Assembly (NCBI GenBank): GCA_010909165.1
Contig: MU008158.1
Span: 370,581-434,580 of the forward strand
Origin: Anthoceros angustus
Lineage: Eukaryota > Streptophyta > Anthocerotopsida > Anthocerotales > Anthocerotaceae
Length of the DNA stretch: 64,000 bases
Reading direction: 5' to 3'
The position numbers and the translations under genes are program-made. The notes below the pieces were generated by a model that worked only from the letters and a program-made list of their open reading frames with translations, ran no database searches and had not been told where the DNA came from. Shown here piece after piece: positions 45,655-56,279 of the stretch (position 1 is the first letter of the stretch; the number at the start of each line of letters is the position of its first letter).

Positions 45655-46917
45655 CTACTCTGCACGAACGTCAAAACAAGGCTGGGACTCATGTGGGCAC
45701 TGCCCAGACACGCTATCCATGACTACTTCCACATTCTTTAATCGCGCATGATTGGGGTCTTCAAAGTTATCGTTCTCCTCCATGATATTTCCTGTGTCCG
45801 AGGAGCCACCTCCACAACGTGCAGGCGTGTCTATTGCACGCCACACGGTGTCCAATGTCTGCTGCCCAGCGTCAAGGATGTCTACAATCTTCTCTTTCCT
45901 CCTAGAAGACCCCAAAGAGACAACCTGAGCTTTTGACAAACCCTTTTCCGACAATGTCACTTCTTTAGCCCAGAACTGAGTTGGACCCCGGCGGTGTGGC
46001 TCGTGGTTCAACTCCTCATTGGTGTCCGGCAAAACCTCATGTCCATGGATCCTCTGAGGTATGAACTCTGCGCAGCGCTTGTCTACATCCACAGCAATGC
46101 AATTCCGGCCGCACAGGAGAGCAGCCATCGTTGTCGATACACTCCATGCACACGCGTCTAAAATCCAATCTCCCTCCTGCGAGAAGTTTTTGATGATTCT
46201 CATCATCAGGCCCAATGGCCTCTGATATGCACAGACCACCAGCTTATCGAGGGATGTGTATAGCAGCTTCTTCACCACAGTGTCATGCCCAATGACTGCA
46301 TAGTCCGTTGTTGAAGGAACCCTGCACATTATTGGGGAGCATGGAAATTTTGGCCAGCTTGCTATGCGATGTTAAGCCCCACCCCACTATAATGTATTCC
46401 ACAGTGTCGTACCCACCTAGGTCGTTATGCATATTAGTCTTGTCCCATACAAATGAGACCAAGCCTCCCCCCGTGCACCACTTCCACATTGCCTCCCTCA
46501 CCGTGTGGTGCTCCTCCACACCATGCATGACTATCATCCGTATCTCATCGCAACTTGTCATATCATGGAAAGCATGGAAAACAGTACTTAGCTGCTGCAA
46601 GCCCATAGTGACATCATGTTTCCCCTTGTTAAACCCTCAGGGCACATCCATGACCATCAATGTGTACTTCCGAATCCGCAAGAAGCCCCTCATGTCAATG
46701 ATATCCCTTGCCATAACCTCGTACTTCATAATATCCTCTGTGGTCGGAACTGTGAAAGTTTGCAGGCCTTCCTCCATGTCCATGTCCGCCATAGCCCTCT
46801 GCTCCTCCTCCAGGCCTTTCCAAGTGTGCACTTCAAGCACAAAAGCCTGAAAAGCGTCTGGGAGTTTCTTCAGCTCATCCACATCCTTCACTTGCTGTAG
46901 ACGACAAAAGGTTAGGT
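45655..46917 (-). pseudogene. DNA methyltransferase relic 2 (beta-class N4/N6 type)
   Basis: An intron acceptor (CGTCTACAG) ends at about 46,893, and the exon opens with QVKDVDELKKLPDAFQAF, then WKGLEEEQRAMADMDMEEGL and FLRIRKYTLMVMDVP. The next codon is TGA (46,637-46,639), at the aromatic position expected after a D-I/V-P catalytic motif IV. Beyond it are VSFVWDKTNMHNDLGGYDT and, after a frameshift at about 46,320, GLMMRIIKNFSQEGDWILD with ACAWSVSTT, which is a damaged SAM-binding motif I (GSGTT expected, 46,129-46,173), then GRNCIAVDVDKRC and the shared tail. Motif IV before motif I is the order of beta-class amino-methyltransferases. Both key sites are lost. Confidence 0.78.
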
Positions 46918-47020
46918 CAATATAATGCACGCAAGTGGAACATGACGGGCACTAACTCAGGCCCCGGCACGCCGGCGCCACAGTCGGCAACCAGCACAGC
47001 AAGGTATCTGGAAGGGCATT

Positions 47021-48770
47021 TGTGGCGCGACTTTCGCTGATGGCCAGCCGGGCGCGCACAATCCCGTGTCGTTGTAGTAAGTAGTCCGCTCCCAAGAGAA
47101 TGATGGGCTCCGTTTGCCTCGTTTCAATCGTTTCGTCCCTCACTTAGTATCAGTTCAGTCTCAATACACTTATTCATCGTTTTACGCCTAACTACCCGCA
47201 ACGTCCACCGACAGGCCCGGTGCGGCCAAACGTTTAAGGACCCGTTCGCGTCCGTGTCGTTCAAGTTCGTCACCCATCCATCTAGTTCGTTCCTCTCACT
47301 CTTCTCACTACACTCATCGCCCCTGGGGAAAGATGCGGGTGGCTACGCGGTCCGAACCTCCTCCGTCGCTCTGCCGGGCCTCTTCGTCCGGGCTCTGCAC
47401 GACCTCCCGGGGTTCCTCCGGCTCACACGTTCCGGTCCGTCCAACGCTGGGCCGCTGCTCTGGACGAGCAAGGGTCTCCAGTCGCTATTCCCTGCACACA
47501 CCACCACACGTTAGGGTCCGTCACCAAGACCTTGATCTCCTCGGGCTGCCACCGCTTTCATGACTCAGGACTCGCGTTAACAAAAAGGCACCCAAGGGCC
47601 TGCCAGAAGACGCGGCATCAACACCAAGAGAAAGATACTTTACTCAGAGTAGCCTCAGCCCTCTTATACTACGCCGAAGGTCGGCGCCTTTATTACACCC
47701 CCATTCTGAGCTGAGGGCCAGCTCAGTACGCCCTAATCGGCCGCCTACTATTCTCCTTATTCCTCCTATCTACACTGCTTGGTGGGGCCGGGATGGCCCC
47801 GATTCCTCGACGTGGCCCAATCCCCTCGACAATTGCGGGCGCAATCGGATGATCCGCGAGGCGACCCTTCCCTTCCGGAATCCCGTCAGTTATTTGATCG
47901 CGGCCTCGACGATCACACACCACGACGTTTTCCTCCCACAGCTGCTGGGGTCCCTCCTCGAGGGGCCACCGACGTGCTCACGTAAGTCGGCGGGGCTCCT
48001 CCTCGCTTCTGAGTCGGGCCTCGGGGTCCGTCCTCGCCTCCGAGTCCGGGCCTCGGGGTCCGGTCTCGCCTCCGGAGTCCGGGCCTCGGGGTCCGGTCTC
48101 GCCTCCGGAGTCCGGGCTTCTAGGTCCGTCCTTCTTTCCCGAGTCTGGACCTCGGGGTCCCGGACTGCGCCTGTCCGATCTTGGACCCTTCCTGAGTCAG
48201 GACCTCGGGGTCCGGTCTTGTCACTAGAGTTTGGACCTCTAAGTCAGTCTTCCTTCAAGGCCGGACTTGAGTTCGGCCTTTCTTGAGTCGGACAAAGTCC
48301 GACTCACGGCTCAGTTACGCCTCCTCGGCCGGGCTTATCACGGGCTCACTGAGCCTCCCCTTGGTTCCGGGCCTCGGTCCGCCTCCGAGTCCGGGCTAGG
48401 TCCTTCTTTCCCAGTCTGGACCTCAGGGTCCAGACTCGCCTCTGGGGTCCGATCTTCTGGACCCAACCCTTCCCCTGGAGTCCGGACCTCAGGGTCCGGT
48501 CTTGTCACTAGAGTTTGGACCTCTAAGTCCAGTCTTCCTTCAAGGGGCCGGACTTCGGAGTTCGGCCTTTCTTCAGGAGTCCGGACAAAGTCCGGACTCA
48601 CGGGCTCCTGGTTCTGCCTCCTCGCCGGGCTTATCACGGGCTCACCCACTGAGCCCTCCCTTGGTTCCCGGGCCCTCGGTTGCGCCCCTTCCACGGCCTC
48701 CCCATGACCCTTCTCCCTTCCTTCCGTGCGGAGGTGCAGAGTGCTTACCTGCATTGCGGTGACCCTTCCT
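47021..48770 (-). mobile_element. Element D: 3' fragment of the gag-only family
   Basis: The right-type end TGTGGCGCGACTTT starts at 47,021 and is nearly identical to the end of C over about 55 bp. It extends through the tail (a TATA-like string near 47,664), the GGTCC-rich part and the conserved splice donor (GTAAG near 48,745), where homology stops. No gag-like coding part remains. Confidence 0.7.
48000..48620. repeat. Degenerate minisatellite of GGACCTCGGGGTCC-like units
   Basis: Units of about 36-45 bp built around the palindromic GGACCT...GGTCC core are repeated at least ten times. A larger block of about 286 bp (marker GTTTGGACCTCTAAGT at 48,230 and 48,516) is itself doubled. Related units lie in A (19,490-19,620; 21,560-21,670), B (31,370-31,470) and C (37,870-38,130). 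Confidence 0.75.
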
Positions 48771-50413
48771 CCCAGCCTCTCCCTGCTTCTATTCTTTGTC
48801 GTAAGAATGAGGGCTTTACATTGGGCCAAGAAACAAAATTGTTGCACCGAGTAAGGGCTTCCATCAGGCCACAAAACAAAATCACCGCCATGCCATTCCA
48901 ATTAGGAAGATGGCTTCAAGATGGCAGATTCCTAAAAATGCTCTGAACCCAAGCTGAACCTCCGTGGGTTAGGCCACCGTGGGGTTCAGCCCCATGCACC
49001 GCTTGGTTTTTGGTGTAGCCGTGGCCGTCCCGGAGGCTTGTACGTGTGCCAGTTGCCCTCACCTCTTGACCTTCCATAGAACATGCCCATAGCATATTCA
49101 AAAGAAGCCGGTGAGAGGAGCAGGCGATTGACAGTGGGCATACAGCCGTGTCGGACAACGCCTGGTGTTCGCCGTGAGTTTGCTTCATTCCCTTTGGTCA
49201 CCACTTAAGGTGCTGGAAGGGAAGGTGGCCCCCTTTGCCAAATTCCAGAAATTAGGTGGTTTGACAATTGTTCGATGTAAGTGGCTGGCAAAGTGTAGGA
49301 CACCTCCTTCATCAAGTGCCCAAGTTCTGTCAAAGCAATGTGCTCAAAAGTGTGCAAACCGCGTAAAGATTCCCATCCCCGTCCCCGTCTTTGCTAGGTT
49401 GGTTGACATGATGACAAAAAAATAAAGAAAAATTTCATACCCCTCATATAATACTCATGATTTATGGGTGTCGAAAAATAGCGGAAACCCCCGGGTCATT
49501 TAAGGGTTAATGTCCTTAAAAATTGTAATTCATTGATCATCTATTATAGTCCTAAACATTTATTAGAAGAATAATATTGTCATACGCTTTTATGGGTAGC
49601 CCTTGTATCATTACCTATGTGATATCTCAGATATTTATTTCTATTAAAATAATTAAATATTTGATAATACTTAGATTTTAATAGAGAACTACCTCTTACT
49701 TGAGGTGGAGAAGGAGGTGGAGGTGGTGTAAGGGATTAGGTTGATCTACCAAAGATAGTGGTCTTCACGTAATAAGCAAGTGGTAGAGGTGTAGTAGCAG
49801 CTACCTTCACGCAGGGCCGTAGGACGAGCTGAAGGCTTAGCTAGATTGGGGGCAGCTTGGGAAGCGCAATAGTACAGAAGGCAGTCAGCAGATGAGTTCC
49901 TTAGCTACTATACTGCTCTTCTATAATGTGGGCAATAAAGCATGTTGTGTATCGAATATGTGCGAGATAAGATGTGCAAACTTGCTAGTGTGCTTGACCA
50001 ATAGCGCAGCTCTCAAATTGCAAATCTGAAATGAATGTGGAATGAAGTTGAGGTAAAGTAGTGAATGCGTGCAAGCAATTTTGTGTAGGAATGCAATCAA
50101 GTTGTGGCCATTTGTTTTAACGTGCAAGTGCCAGCTTCTCTTATGAAGTAAAGCTTCCTTTGATCTTGTATGTTGATTTTTTTAGATAAAGAATAAGATC
50201 ATTAGAGTTAGACCATGAAGTGTTGTGTAAAATTGTCTATTATGTGGGATGCAGGTAGTAGTTGTTTCTTCAACAAGCATAATGTTGGCCAGTGCATCCA
50301 ATTGGACAAATAACCTGTGGATCTACTAGTTGTGCCGAATACTGACATTCTCGTCCAGGGGGAAGGAGTGGTTCTGCCGCAAGACGCATGGCAAGCTGCG
50401 TTTGGAGATGCAG
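48771..50413. other. Mostly gene-free stretch, AT-rich after 49,430
   Basis: An 86-codon open frame at 49,165-49,425 (plus) has no known domain. From 49,430 the DNA turns AT-rich, with short A/T runs and no open frame of note. No RNA gene was recognised. Confidence 0.4.
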
Positions 50414-50972
50414 ATTATAGCAATTCTTCTAGATCCATATACGCACAACAGTAATTTAGAGATGTTGTAAGACTCAATTAAGGGTCTTCCCTTTCATTTT
50501 GATTTCTCATATGATTGGAGTTTTCCTCAAAATCGTGGTAAGGCGTGTTGTCTATCATAAAAGTCAATCTTGCGACCAATATATGAGCTACAATCCTTAG
50601 CATTTTTTTCACATCATATTAAATTTGTTTTTCAATAACCAACAACGCAACGTTGAGCGTGGGGTGTGGGGTTGATATCGCATGGAGCATGGGGTATGGG
50701 ATGTTGGGGTTGATGACGTGGTTGGCATGGGGTGTTGGATGATGGGGTTGCTGCCACGGTGGACATGGGGCGTTGGGTGTTGGAGTTGATGTCGTGCTGA
50801 GCATGGGGTGAGGTTGCCGTGGTGGGGTCGCCAAGACTTTGGTGCGGCGGGGCCATTGCTGGTGTGGAGGAGGTCGCAACGAGGACATGATTTAGGGTTT
50901 TTTGTGCGGTGGATGTGGTGGGTGGTGTGGAGGAGGTCGCGGTTACTTTATTTTTGTTGATTTTTTGAGGTT

Positions 50973-51495
50973 ATGGCTTCTAGTATCGCTAAGCCTAATA
51001 CAGTTAAATATGTAGACAACAGGGTATCAATATTGGAGACTAGATTACGTAGTATTGAGGATAAATATGAAGACGATTAACCGGGTATCTGTATTATAGA
51101 CTAGAGTACCTAATATTGAGGCGGAGAATATTTCTTTAAGGGAAAAATATGAGTCTCTTTTGGCTAAGCACCAATCTTTGGCATGGGACTTGGAGGACGA
51201 GGGGGATGAGGAGGGCCAGGAGGACGAGGAGGATGAGGTCAATTCCTTAATGGATGATCTTATAGATAAGAGATTTGATAATCATGATGTTATCATTAGA
51301 AAATTGCAACATGATCTTGATTTGGCAAGCTCATGGGCTAAAGATTTTGAGGCATCTTTCCAGGTCAAGTTTGACTCATTGCGTTATAAGTCAATGCCTT
51401 ACCTTCACATTCCTTGTGTGGGTTGCTTGTCGAAGGCAGATCTGGTGCCTAGGTTGGAAGGCTACAAGAAGGTTATTCTCGAGCTTATTCATTGA
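50973..51495 (+). pseudogene. Coiled-coil ORF of unknown function, interrupted
   Basis: It starts MASSIAKPNTVKYVDNRVSI followed by LETRLRSIEDKYE, a short heptad pattern, then stops at about 51,079. A second piece repeats the idea (VPNIEAENISLREKYESLL) and continues through an acidic stretch (DLEDEGDEEGQEDEEDEVNS) to a stop at 51,495. The two parts could be exons of one gene or a frameshifted ORF. A second copy of the first part sits at 52,247-52,355. No family recognised. Small coiled-coil ORFs of this type may belong to a mobile element. Confidence 0.4.
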
Positions 51496-52110
51496 AGCAG
51501 GTATCAAAACCGCTTACCTACCCTCACGGGTTCCCCCTATTTATAGGTAAATACATACTTAATACTGAACACCTAGTAAGCGGATGACTTTGCAGCACAT
51601 AAGGCGCGCATGCCACTCTCGCAATTCTTCTAGATCCATATACGCACAACGGTAATTTAGAGATGTTGTAAGACTCAATTAAGGGTCTTCCCTTTCATTT
51701 TGATTTCTCATATGATTGGAGTTTTCCTCAAAATCGTGGTAAGGCGTGTTGTCTATCATAAAAGTCAATCTTGCGACTAATATATGAGCTACAATCCTTA
51801 GCATTTTTTTCACATCATATTAAATTTTTTTTCAATAACCAACAACACAACGTTGAGCATGAGGTGTGGGGTTGATATCGCATGGGGCGTGGGGTATTGG
51901 ATGTTGGGGTTGATGACGTGGTTGGCATGGGGTGTTGGATGATGGGGTTGCTGCCACGGTGGACATGGGGCGTTGGGTGTTGGAGTTGATGTCGCGCTGA
52001 GCATGGGGTGAGGTTGCCGCGGTGGGGTCGCCAAGACTTTGGTGTGGTGGGGCCATTGCTGGTGTGGAGGAGGTCGCAATGAGGACATGATTTAGGGTTT
52101 TTTGTGCGGT

Positions 52111-52260
52111 GGCTGTGGTGGGTGGTGTGGAGGAGGTCGCGGTTACTTTATTTTTGTTGATTTTTTGAGGTTATGGCTTCTAGTAGGCTGTGGTGGGTGG
52201 TGTGGAGGAGGTCGCGGTTACTTTATTTTTGTTGATTTTTTGAGGTTATGGCTTCTAGTA
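52111..52260. repeat. 75-bp tandem duplication
   Basis: GGCTGTGGTGGGTGGTGTGG through GGCTTCTAGTA is present twice back to back (52,111-52,185 and 52,186-52,260) without differences. The related earlier copy at about 50,915 has only one. Confidence 0.9.
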
Positions 52261-52350
52261 TCGCTAAGCCTAATACAGTTAAATATGTAGACAACAGGGT
52301 ATCAATATTGGAGACTAGATTACGTAGTATTGAGGATAAATATGAAGAGA

Positions 52351-52899
52351 TCAGTGATGGAAGCCCAAGCTGGACAAAGAGATGTCTGAGGACAAATATA
52401 TATGTTGACCCATTTGCTATTAGGAAACTTCTAAAGCTAGTAAATGGTCCTTTTTTTTTTTTGGGTCCATTATGAGGCAGATGATGACTAGGATATGATA
52501 AACTAACATCATAATTTCTGAAGGGGGGAATATGGTAACCCCCTTCGATCAAAACAACACCCCTTTGACACATTTTACACCCTTCGTACGATAATAGATC
52601 TGCCAAGCTATGATAATGGGCACACCCTTTGTGAGTCCATACCTTTGATGAAAGACGCACTTTCAAATCTACACTACAGAACTAGAGCACTGTAGGGCGC
52701 GGGCCCGTCTGCGTTTTTGTAGAATGCACAGTGGGCTGCCATTTGCATCTGTTTATTACAACCAAAAACATTTACTTTTCAAGTGGTGGAATACAATAAA
52801 AATCATGCCTGTACTTATGAGAGTCTCATTTCAGTATTCGTGAAAACCTTGCAACAAACAACTGCTAAAGGAGGAAGTGGTTATCAGCATCAGCAATAG
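52351..52899. other. Stretch without a recognisable gene
   Basis: Holds a 147-codon minus-strand frame (52,223-52,666) without domain and a T run at 52,451-52,462. Probably the 3' flank of methyltransferase relic 3. Confidence 0.35.
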
Positions 52900-54136
52900 T
52901 CATTCAAGAGGGCGGCCTGGCGACTCGTCCATGCCTTGCGATGATACTGAGTCAAGGACCACCGCTAAATTCTGAAGGCGGTCCATATCCTCCACGTCAA
53001 AGCTATCATGCTCCTCCAATACTTGCTCGTATTCATTAGTATCATTTTTGGGCTCAAATTCAGACGTTGTTGATTGCCACACAATGTCTAGGGTCTACTA
53101 ACCCTCATCCAAAAGCTTGCTAGTCGTGGTCTTCAACCTTCTAGCACTCAATGCAACCACTTGGGCTTTAAGGCAATCCTTCTCACTAATGCAAACCTCC
53201 TTTGCCCAGAATTTGGATGGGCCCCTGCGATGCGGCTCGAATGTCAACTCTTCCTCTGCGTGTGGCAGGACTTGTACATCATATATGCGTTGTTCAATGT
53301 ACCCTGCGCACCTCAAATCGGCTTCAATTGCAATACAATTGCGGCCACTGAACAATGCTGCCAATGTTGTCGTGCCGCTCCCTACACAAGCATCAACAAC
53401 CCAATCTCCTTCCCTAGAGAATGTTTTCATAAGTTTTGTCATAAGGCCCGATTAGGCGTTAGTGAGCGGAACCACCGACTTGTCATGTGATAGGTGGACG
53501 ACTTCTTCCGGCGATTAGTTGCCCAATAAGACCTCCATTGTTGAAAGTCCCTTGCATGGCGTTAGGCATCGTAGACCGTGTCTCTCGCACAACCTGCTTT
53601 TAGACACCACCCCACTGTCACATACTCCATAGTCTCAAATCCGCCTCTGTCGTTATTCATGCTTGTCTTGTCCCAGATGAAGGACACCATGCCTCCTTTG
53701 CCACACAATTTCCCTATAGACTCCCTGGCTGTGTGGGCTTCTTCAACTCCATGCATGACAATAAGCCTAAACTCCTCACTGGTGGTTTTTCTTGGAAACT
53801 CTGGAAAACTGCACCCATCATGGTCAAATCCATGCGCTTGTCCATGGGACCGATGTCAAAGCTACGGGGGATGTCCATGACAAGCAAAGTATATCTCCTT
53901 CCCCGCAGATGGCCACGCATGTCAAGGACATTGCGTCCTTCCATCTAATACTGGACCTGCTTTTCTGTCGACGGAACGTTGAAAACGTGGAGTCCCTCTT
54001 GCAAGTCCTTGTCCGCTAAAGCCTGCTCTTCATTCTCCAGGCCCTTCCAATTATTGATCTCAAATATGAAATGGCGGAACTCCTCGGGTAGTTTTGACAA
54101 GACCTCCATATCCTTCAATTGCTGCACGAAATCCAA
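52900..54136 (-). pseudogene. DNA methyltransferase relic 3 (beta-class N4/N6 type), best preserved
   Basis: An acceptor (TTCGTGCAG) is followed by QLKDMEVLSKLPEEFRHFIF, WKGLENEEQALADKDLQEGL, then GRRYTLLVMDIPRSFDIGPM, where motif IV keeps D-I-P but has Arg where an aromatic residue is expected. The middle has MVSFIWDKTSMNNDRGGFET and QGTFNNGGLIGQLIAGRS in other frames. SAM-binding motif I is intact as GDWVVDACVGSGTTT (53,365-53,409), followed by GRNCIAIEADLRC. The tail reads FWAKEVCISEKDCLKAQVV and KLLDEG, then two stops TAG TAG (53,095-53,100) exactly where relic 2 has CAG CAG (Gln Gln), then TLDIVW. Such enzymes methylate N4 of cytosine or N6 of adenine in DNA. This copy is dead. Confidence 0.8.
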
Positions 54137-54209
54137 GTTGTTAGCGAGGAATATCCTATCCTATTGCAAGAATGGAATAGGGAGAGGCGATTACGAGGGC
54201 GCCCGACGT

Positions 54210-54545
54210 GGCGCCTCCTCAAGCACCACCAGCACCAGCAAGGTGGTGCGTGAGGAGGCGCCGTCCATTGGCGCCCTCACATGCACCACCGTAGGCACTA
54301 CGGTCTGCGTGAGGGCAGGCGCCCTCACATGCACCACCAAGCACCAACAAGGTGGTGCGTGAGGAGGCGCGGTCGGCGCCCTCACATGCACCACCACATG
54401 CACCAGCAGGTGGTGGAAGCGGAGGCGGCAGTCGGCGCCCTCCTCAAGCACTACTGAGGCTGCAAGTGGTGCAAGGGAGGCGCCATCACTCGGCGGGTGG
54501 TACTTGGGGAGGCGCCGGCCCAGGTGGTGCGTGAGGGCGCCGGCC
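54210..54545. repeat. Array of GGCGCC-bounded stem-loops, copy 1
   Basis: About six units of 50-60 bp. Each starts GGCGCCCTCAC or GGCGCCTCCTCA, carries CACCA-rich sequence, and ends with the complementary TGGTG...TGAGGAGGCGCC or GTGAGGGC. Unit 1 (54,210-54,262) pairs 12 bp at its ends plus an inner CACCA/TGGTG. Unit 2 (from 54,270) has an extra CCGTAG/CTACGG inner stem. The array lies just upstream of the splice acceptor of methyltransferase relic 3, thus within its presumed intron. Confidence 0.75.
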
Positions 54546-55099
54546 GGCAAGCAACGAGGACCTACAAGAGGGCGCGGTCGGCGCCTCCTCTTCTACTAAA
54601 TCAAGCTGTAACAGGCAAGAATGAGGGCTAACCTTAGCGACCGTCTTGTCTAAAATCGAGCCGCATCGGTCGGTCAGTGTAGAGGTACTCCTCCATGGTG
54701 GTTTTTCTTGGAAACTACGGAAGCGCACCCATCATGGTCAAATCCATCGCTTGTCCATGGGACCGATGTCAAAGCTACGGGGATGTCCATGACAAGCAAA
54801 GTATATCTCCTTCCCTTGAGATGGCCACGCATGTCAAGGACATTGCGTCCTTCCATCTAATCTTGGACACGCTTTTACATCGTGAGCGTTGAAAGCGTGG
54901 AGTCCCTCTTCAAGTCCTTGTAAAGCACACTCTTCATTCTCAGGCCCTTCCAATTATTGATCTCAAATATGAAATGGCGGAACTCCTCGGGTAGTTTGAC
55001 AAGACCTCCATATCCTTCAATTCTTTGCGAAATCCAAGTTGTTAGCGAGGAATATCTATCCTATTGCAAGAATGGAATAGGGACGGAGGCGGTGCGGAG

Positions 55100-55520
55100 A
55101 GGCGCCCGGTAGGGCGCCCTCCTCAAGCACTACCGCGAGGCACCGAGGGTGGTGCGTGAGGAGGCGCCCGTCCGGCTGGCGCCCTCACATGCACCACCAC
55201 CGTAGGCACTACGGTCTTTGCGTGAGGGCAGGCGCCCTCACATGCACCACCAGCACCAGCAAGGTGGTGCGTGAGGGGCTGGCGGGCTGGCCGGCGCCCT
55301 CACCACCACCACATGCACCAGGGGTGGTGGAAGCGGAGGCGGCAGTGGCGGCGCCCTCCTCAAGCACTACTGAGGGCCACCTGAAGCAAGTGGTGCAAGG
55401 GAGGCGCCATCACTCGGCGGGTGGTACTTGGGGGCCGGCGCCCGTGAGGTGGTGCTTGGGGGCGCCGGCCGGCAAGCAACGAGGACCTACAGAGGAGGCG
55501 CGGTCGGCGCCCTCCTCTTC
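55100..55520. repeat. Array of GGCGCC-bounded stem-loops, copy 2
   Basis: Duplicate of the array at 54,210, with the same order of units (including the CCGTAG/CTACGG inner stem near 55,200) and many short indels. Confidence 0.75.
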
Positions 55521-55639
55521 TACTTCTCCGTCAACCTTGGGCAGAATGAGGGCTAACCTTAGCGACCGTCTTGTCTAAAATCGAGCATCGGTCGGTCAGT
55601 GTAGAGGTACTCCTCCACAACCGTATCGTGTCTTGCGCT

Positions 55640-56200
55640 CCCAACCTCTCAAGTCCTTCGCTTTGTATGCAGAAATTTCGTGCCGGTTGCAAGCTAACGC
55701 AATGTCTCGTAGAGAGGGAGTTCGCGACGATCAGAGTGCTAGGCCCTCCAATTCCAGCAGTTCTGCCCACATCCTCAGCAACAATCCCCACAATTCTGCC
55801 CCAATCAGTCTTGATGCTATTGCAGGCCACCCCGCATCCATTCCAAACCCAGCATCCAGTGACTCTGCCCATATAACATCCCTAGACCCCAGCACTTTTG
55901 CTCCCATTAATGGGAGTGAGCATGGTAAGGTAATTAGCCCTAGCCCAAATGCTCAGAGTAACCACTCCAATTCCTACATAACTCATCGACCGGCGCATCC
56001 TCCGGTATGATCGGCTACGGCGGTGCGTCACCAGTTCCTTGTGGCATGGAGTGGTGAGCCAGATAGTAATGCTACGTGGGAGCCCGAATCCTTTTGCTCT
56101 CAATTTCCTCACACGCATGCAGTTACGGCGGGCCGGAGGACCAGGCCACCCTTAGTGGGGGAGAATGATACAGAGCACAGACCCATGGCCATCTCGCGCT
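55640..56200 (+). pseudogene. Chromodomain end of a Ty3/gypsy chromovirus integrase, copy 1
   Basis: An Asn/Ser/Pro-rich stretch is followed by LIDRRILRYDRLRR and, after a frameshift, by HQFLVAWSGEPDSNATWEPES. The V-W-G-PDS-ATWEP pattern is the chromodomain found at the C-terminus of chromovirus integrases. No reverse transcriptase or LTR was seen nearby, so this is a fragment. Confidence 0.65.
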
Positions 56201-56279
56201 CTCCAGTGTTACGGAGCTGCTTAGCGGATCCGGTAGCAGCGGGGAACCAAGTAGCAGGTACCTCTTTCGTGAATAGGAA

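Larger units (their letters stand above)
50414..52350. repeat. Direct repeat of about 730 bp, copies 1,205 bp apart
   Basis: The block starting GCAATTCTTCTAGATCC at about 50,418 recurs from about 51,622 and runs to ATAAATATGAAGA at about 52,347. It has few substitutions and one inserted 75-bp duplication. Between the copies lies the coiled-coil coding stretch 51,090-51,495. Confidence 0.88.
53771..55615. repeat. Tandem duplication of about 920 bp covering the methyltransferase 5' exon and stem-loop array
   Basis: Units start at 53,771 and 54,687. ACTCCTC is at left edge, junction (54,687) and right edge (55,609). The second unit has more small deletions, including one G lost in the MDIP region (about 54,779), which shifts its frame. 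Confidence 0.88.

Noticed and set aside
52900-54136. Bacterial contamination as the source of the methyltransferase
   Set aside because: The copies carry plant-like introns with conserved acceptors, sit between plant transposons and are decayed, so they belong to the plant genome.
54210-55520. CRISPR-like array
   Set aside because: Units are self-complementary over their whole length, with no constant repeat and unique spacer alternation and no cas genes.
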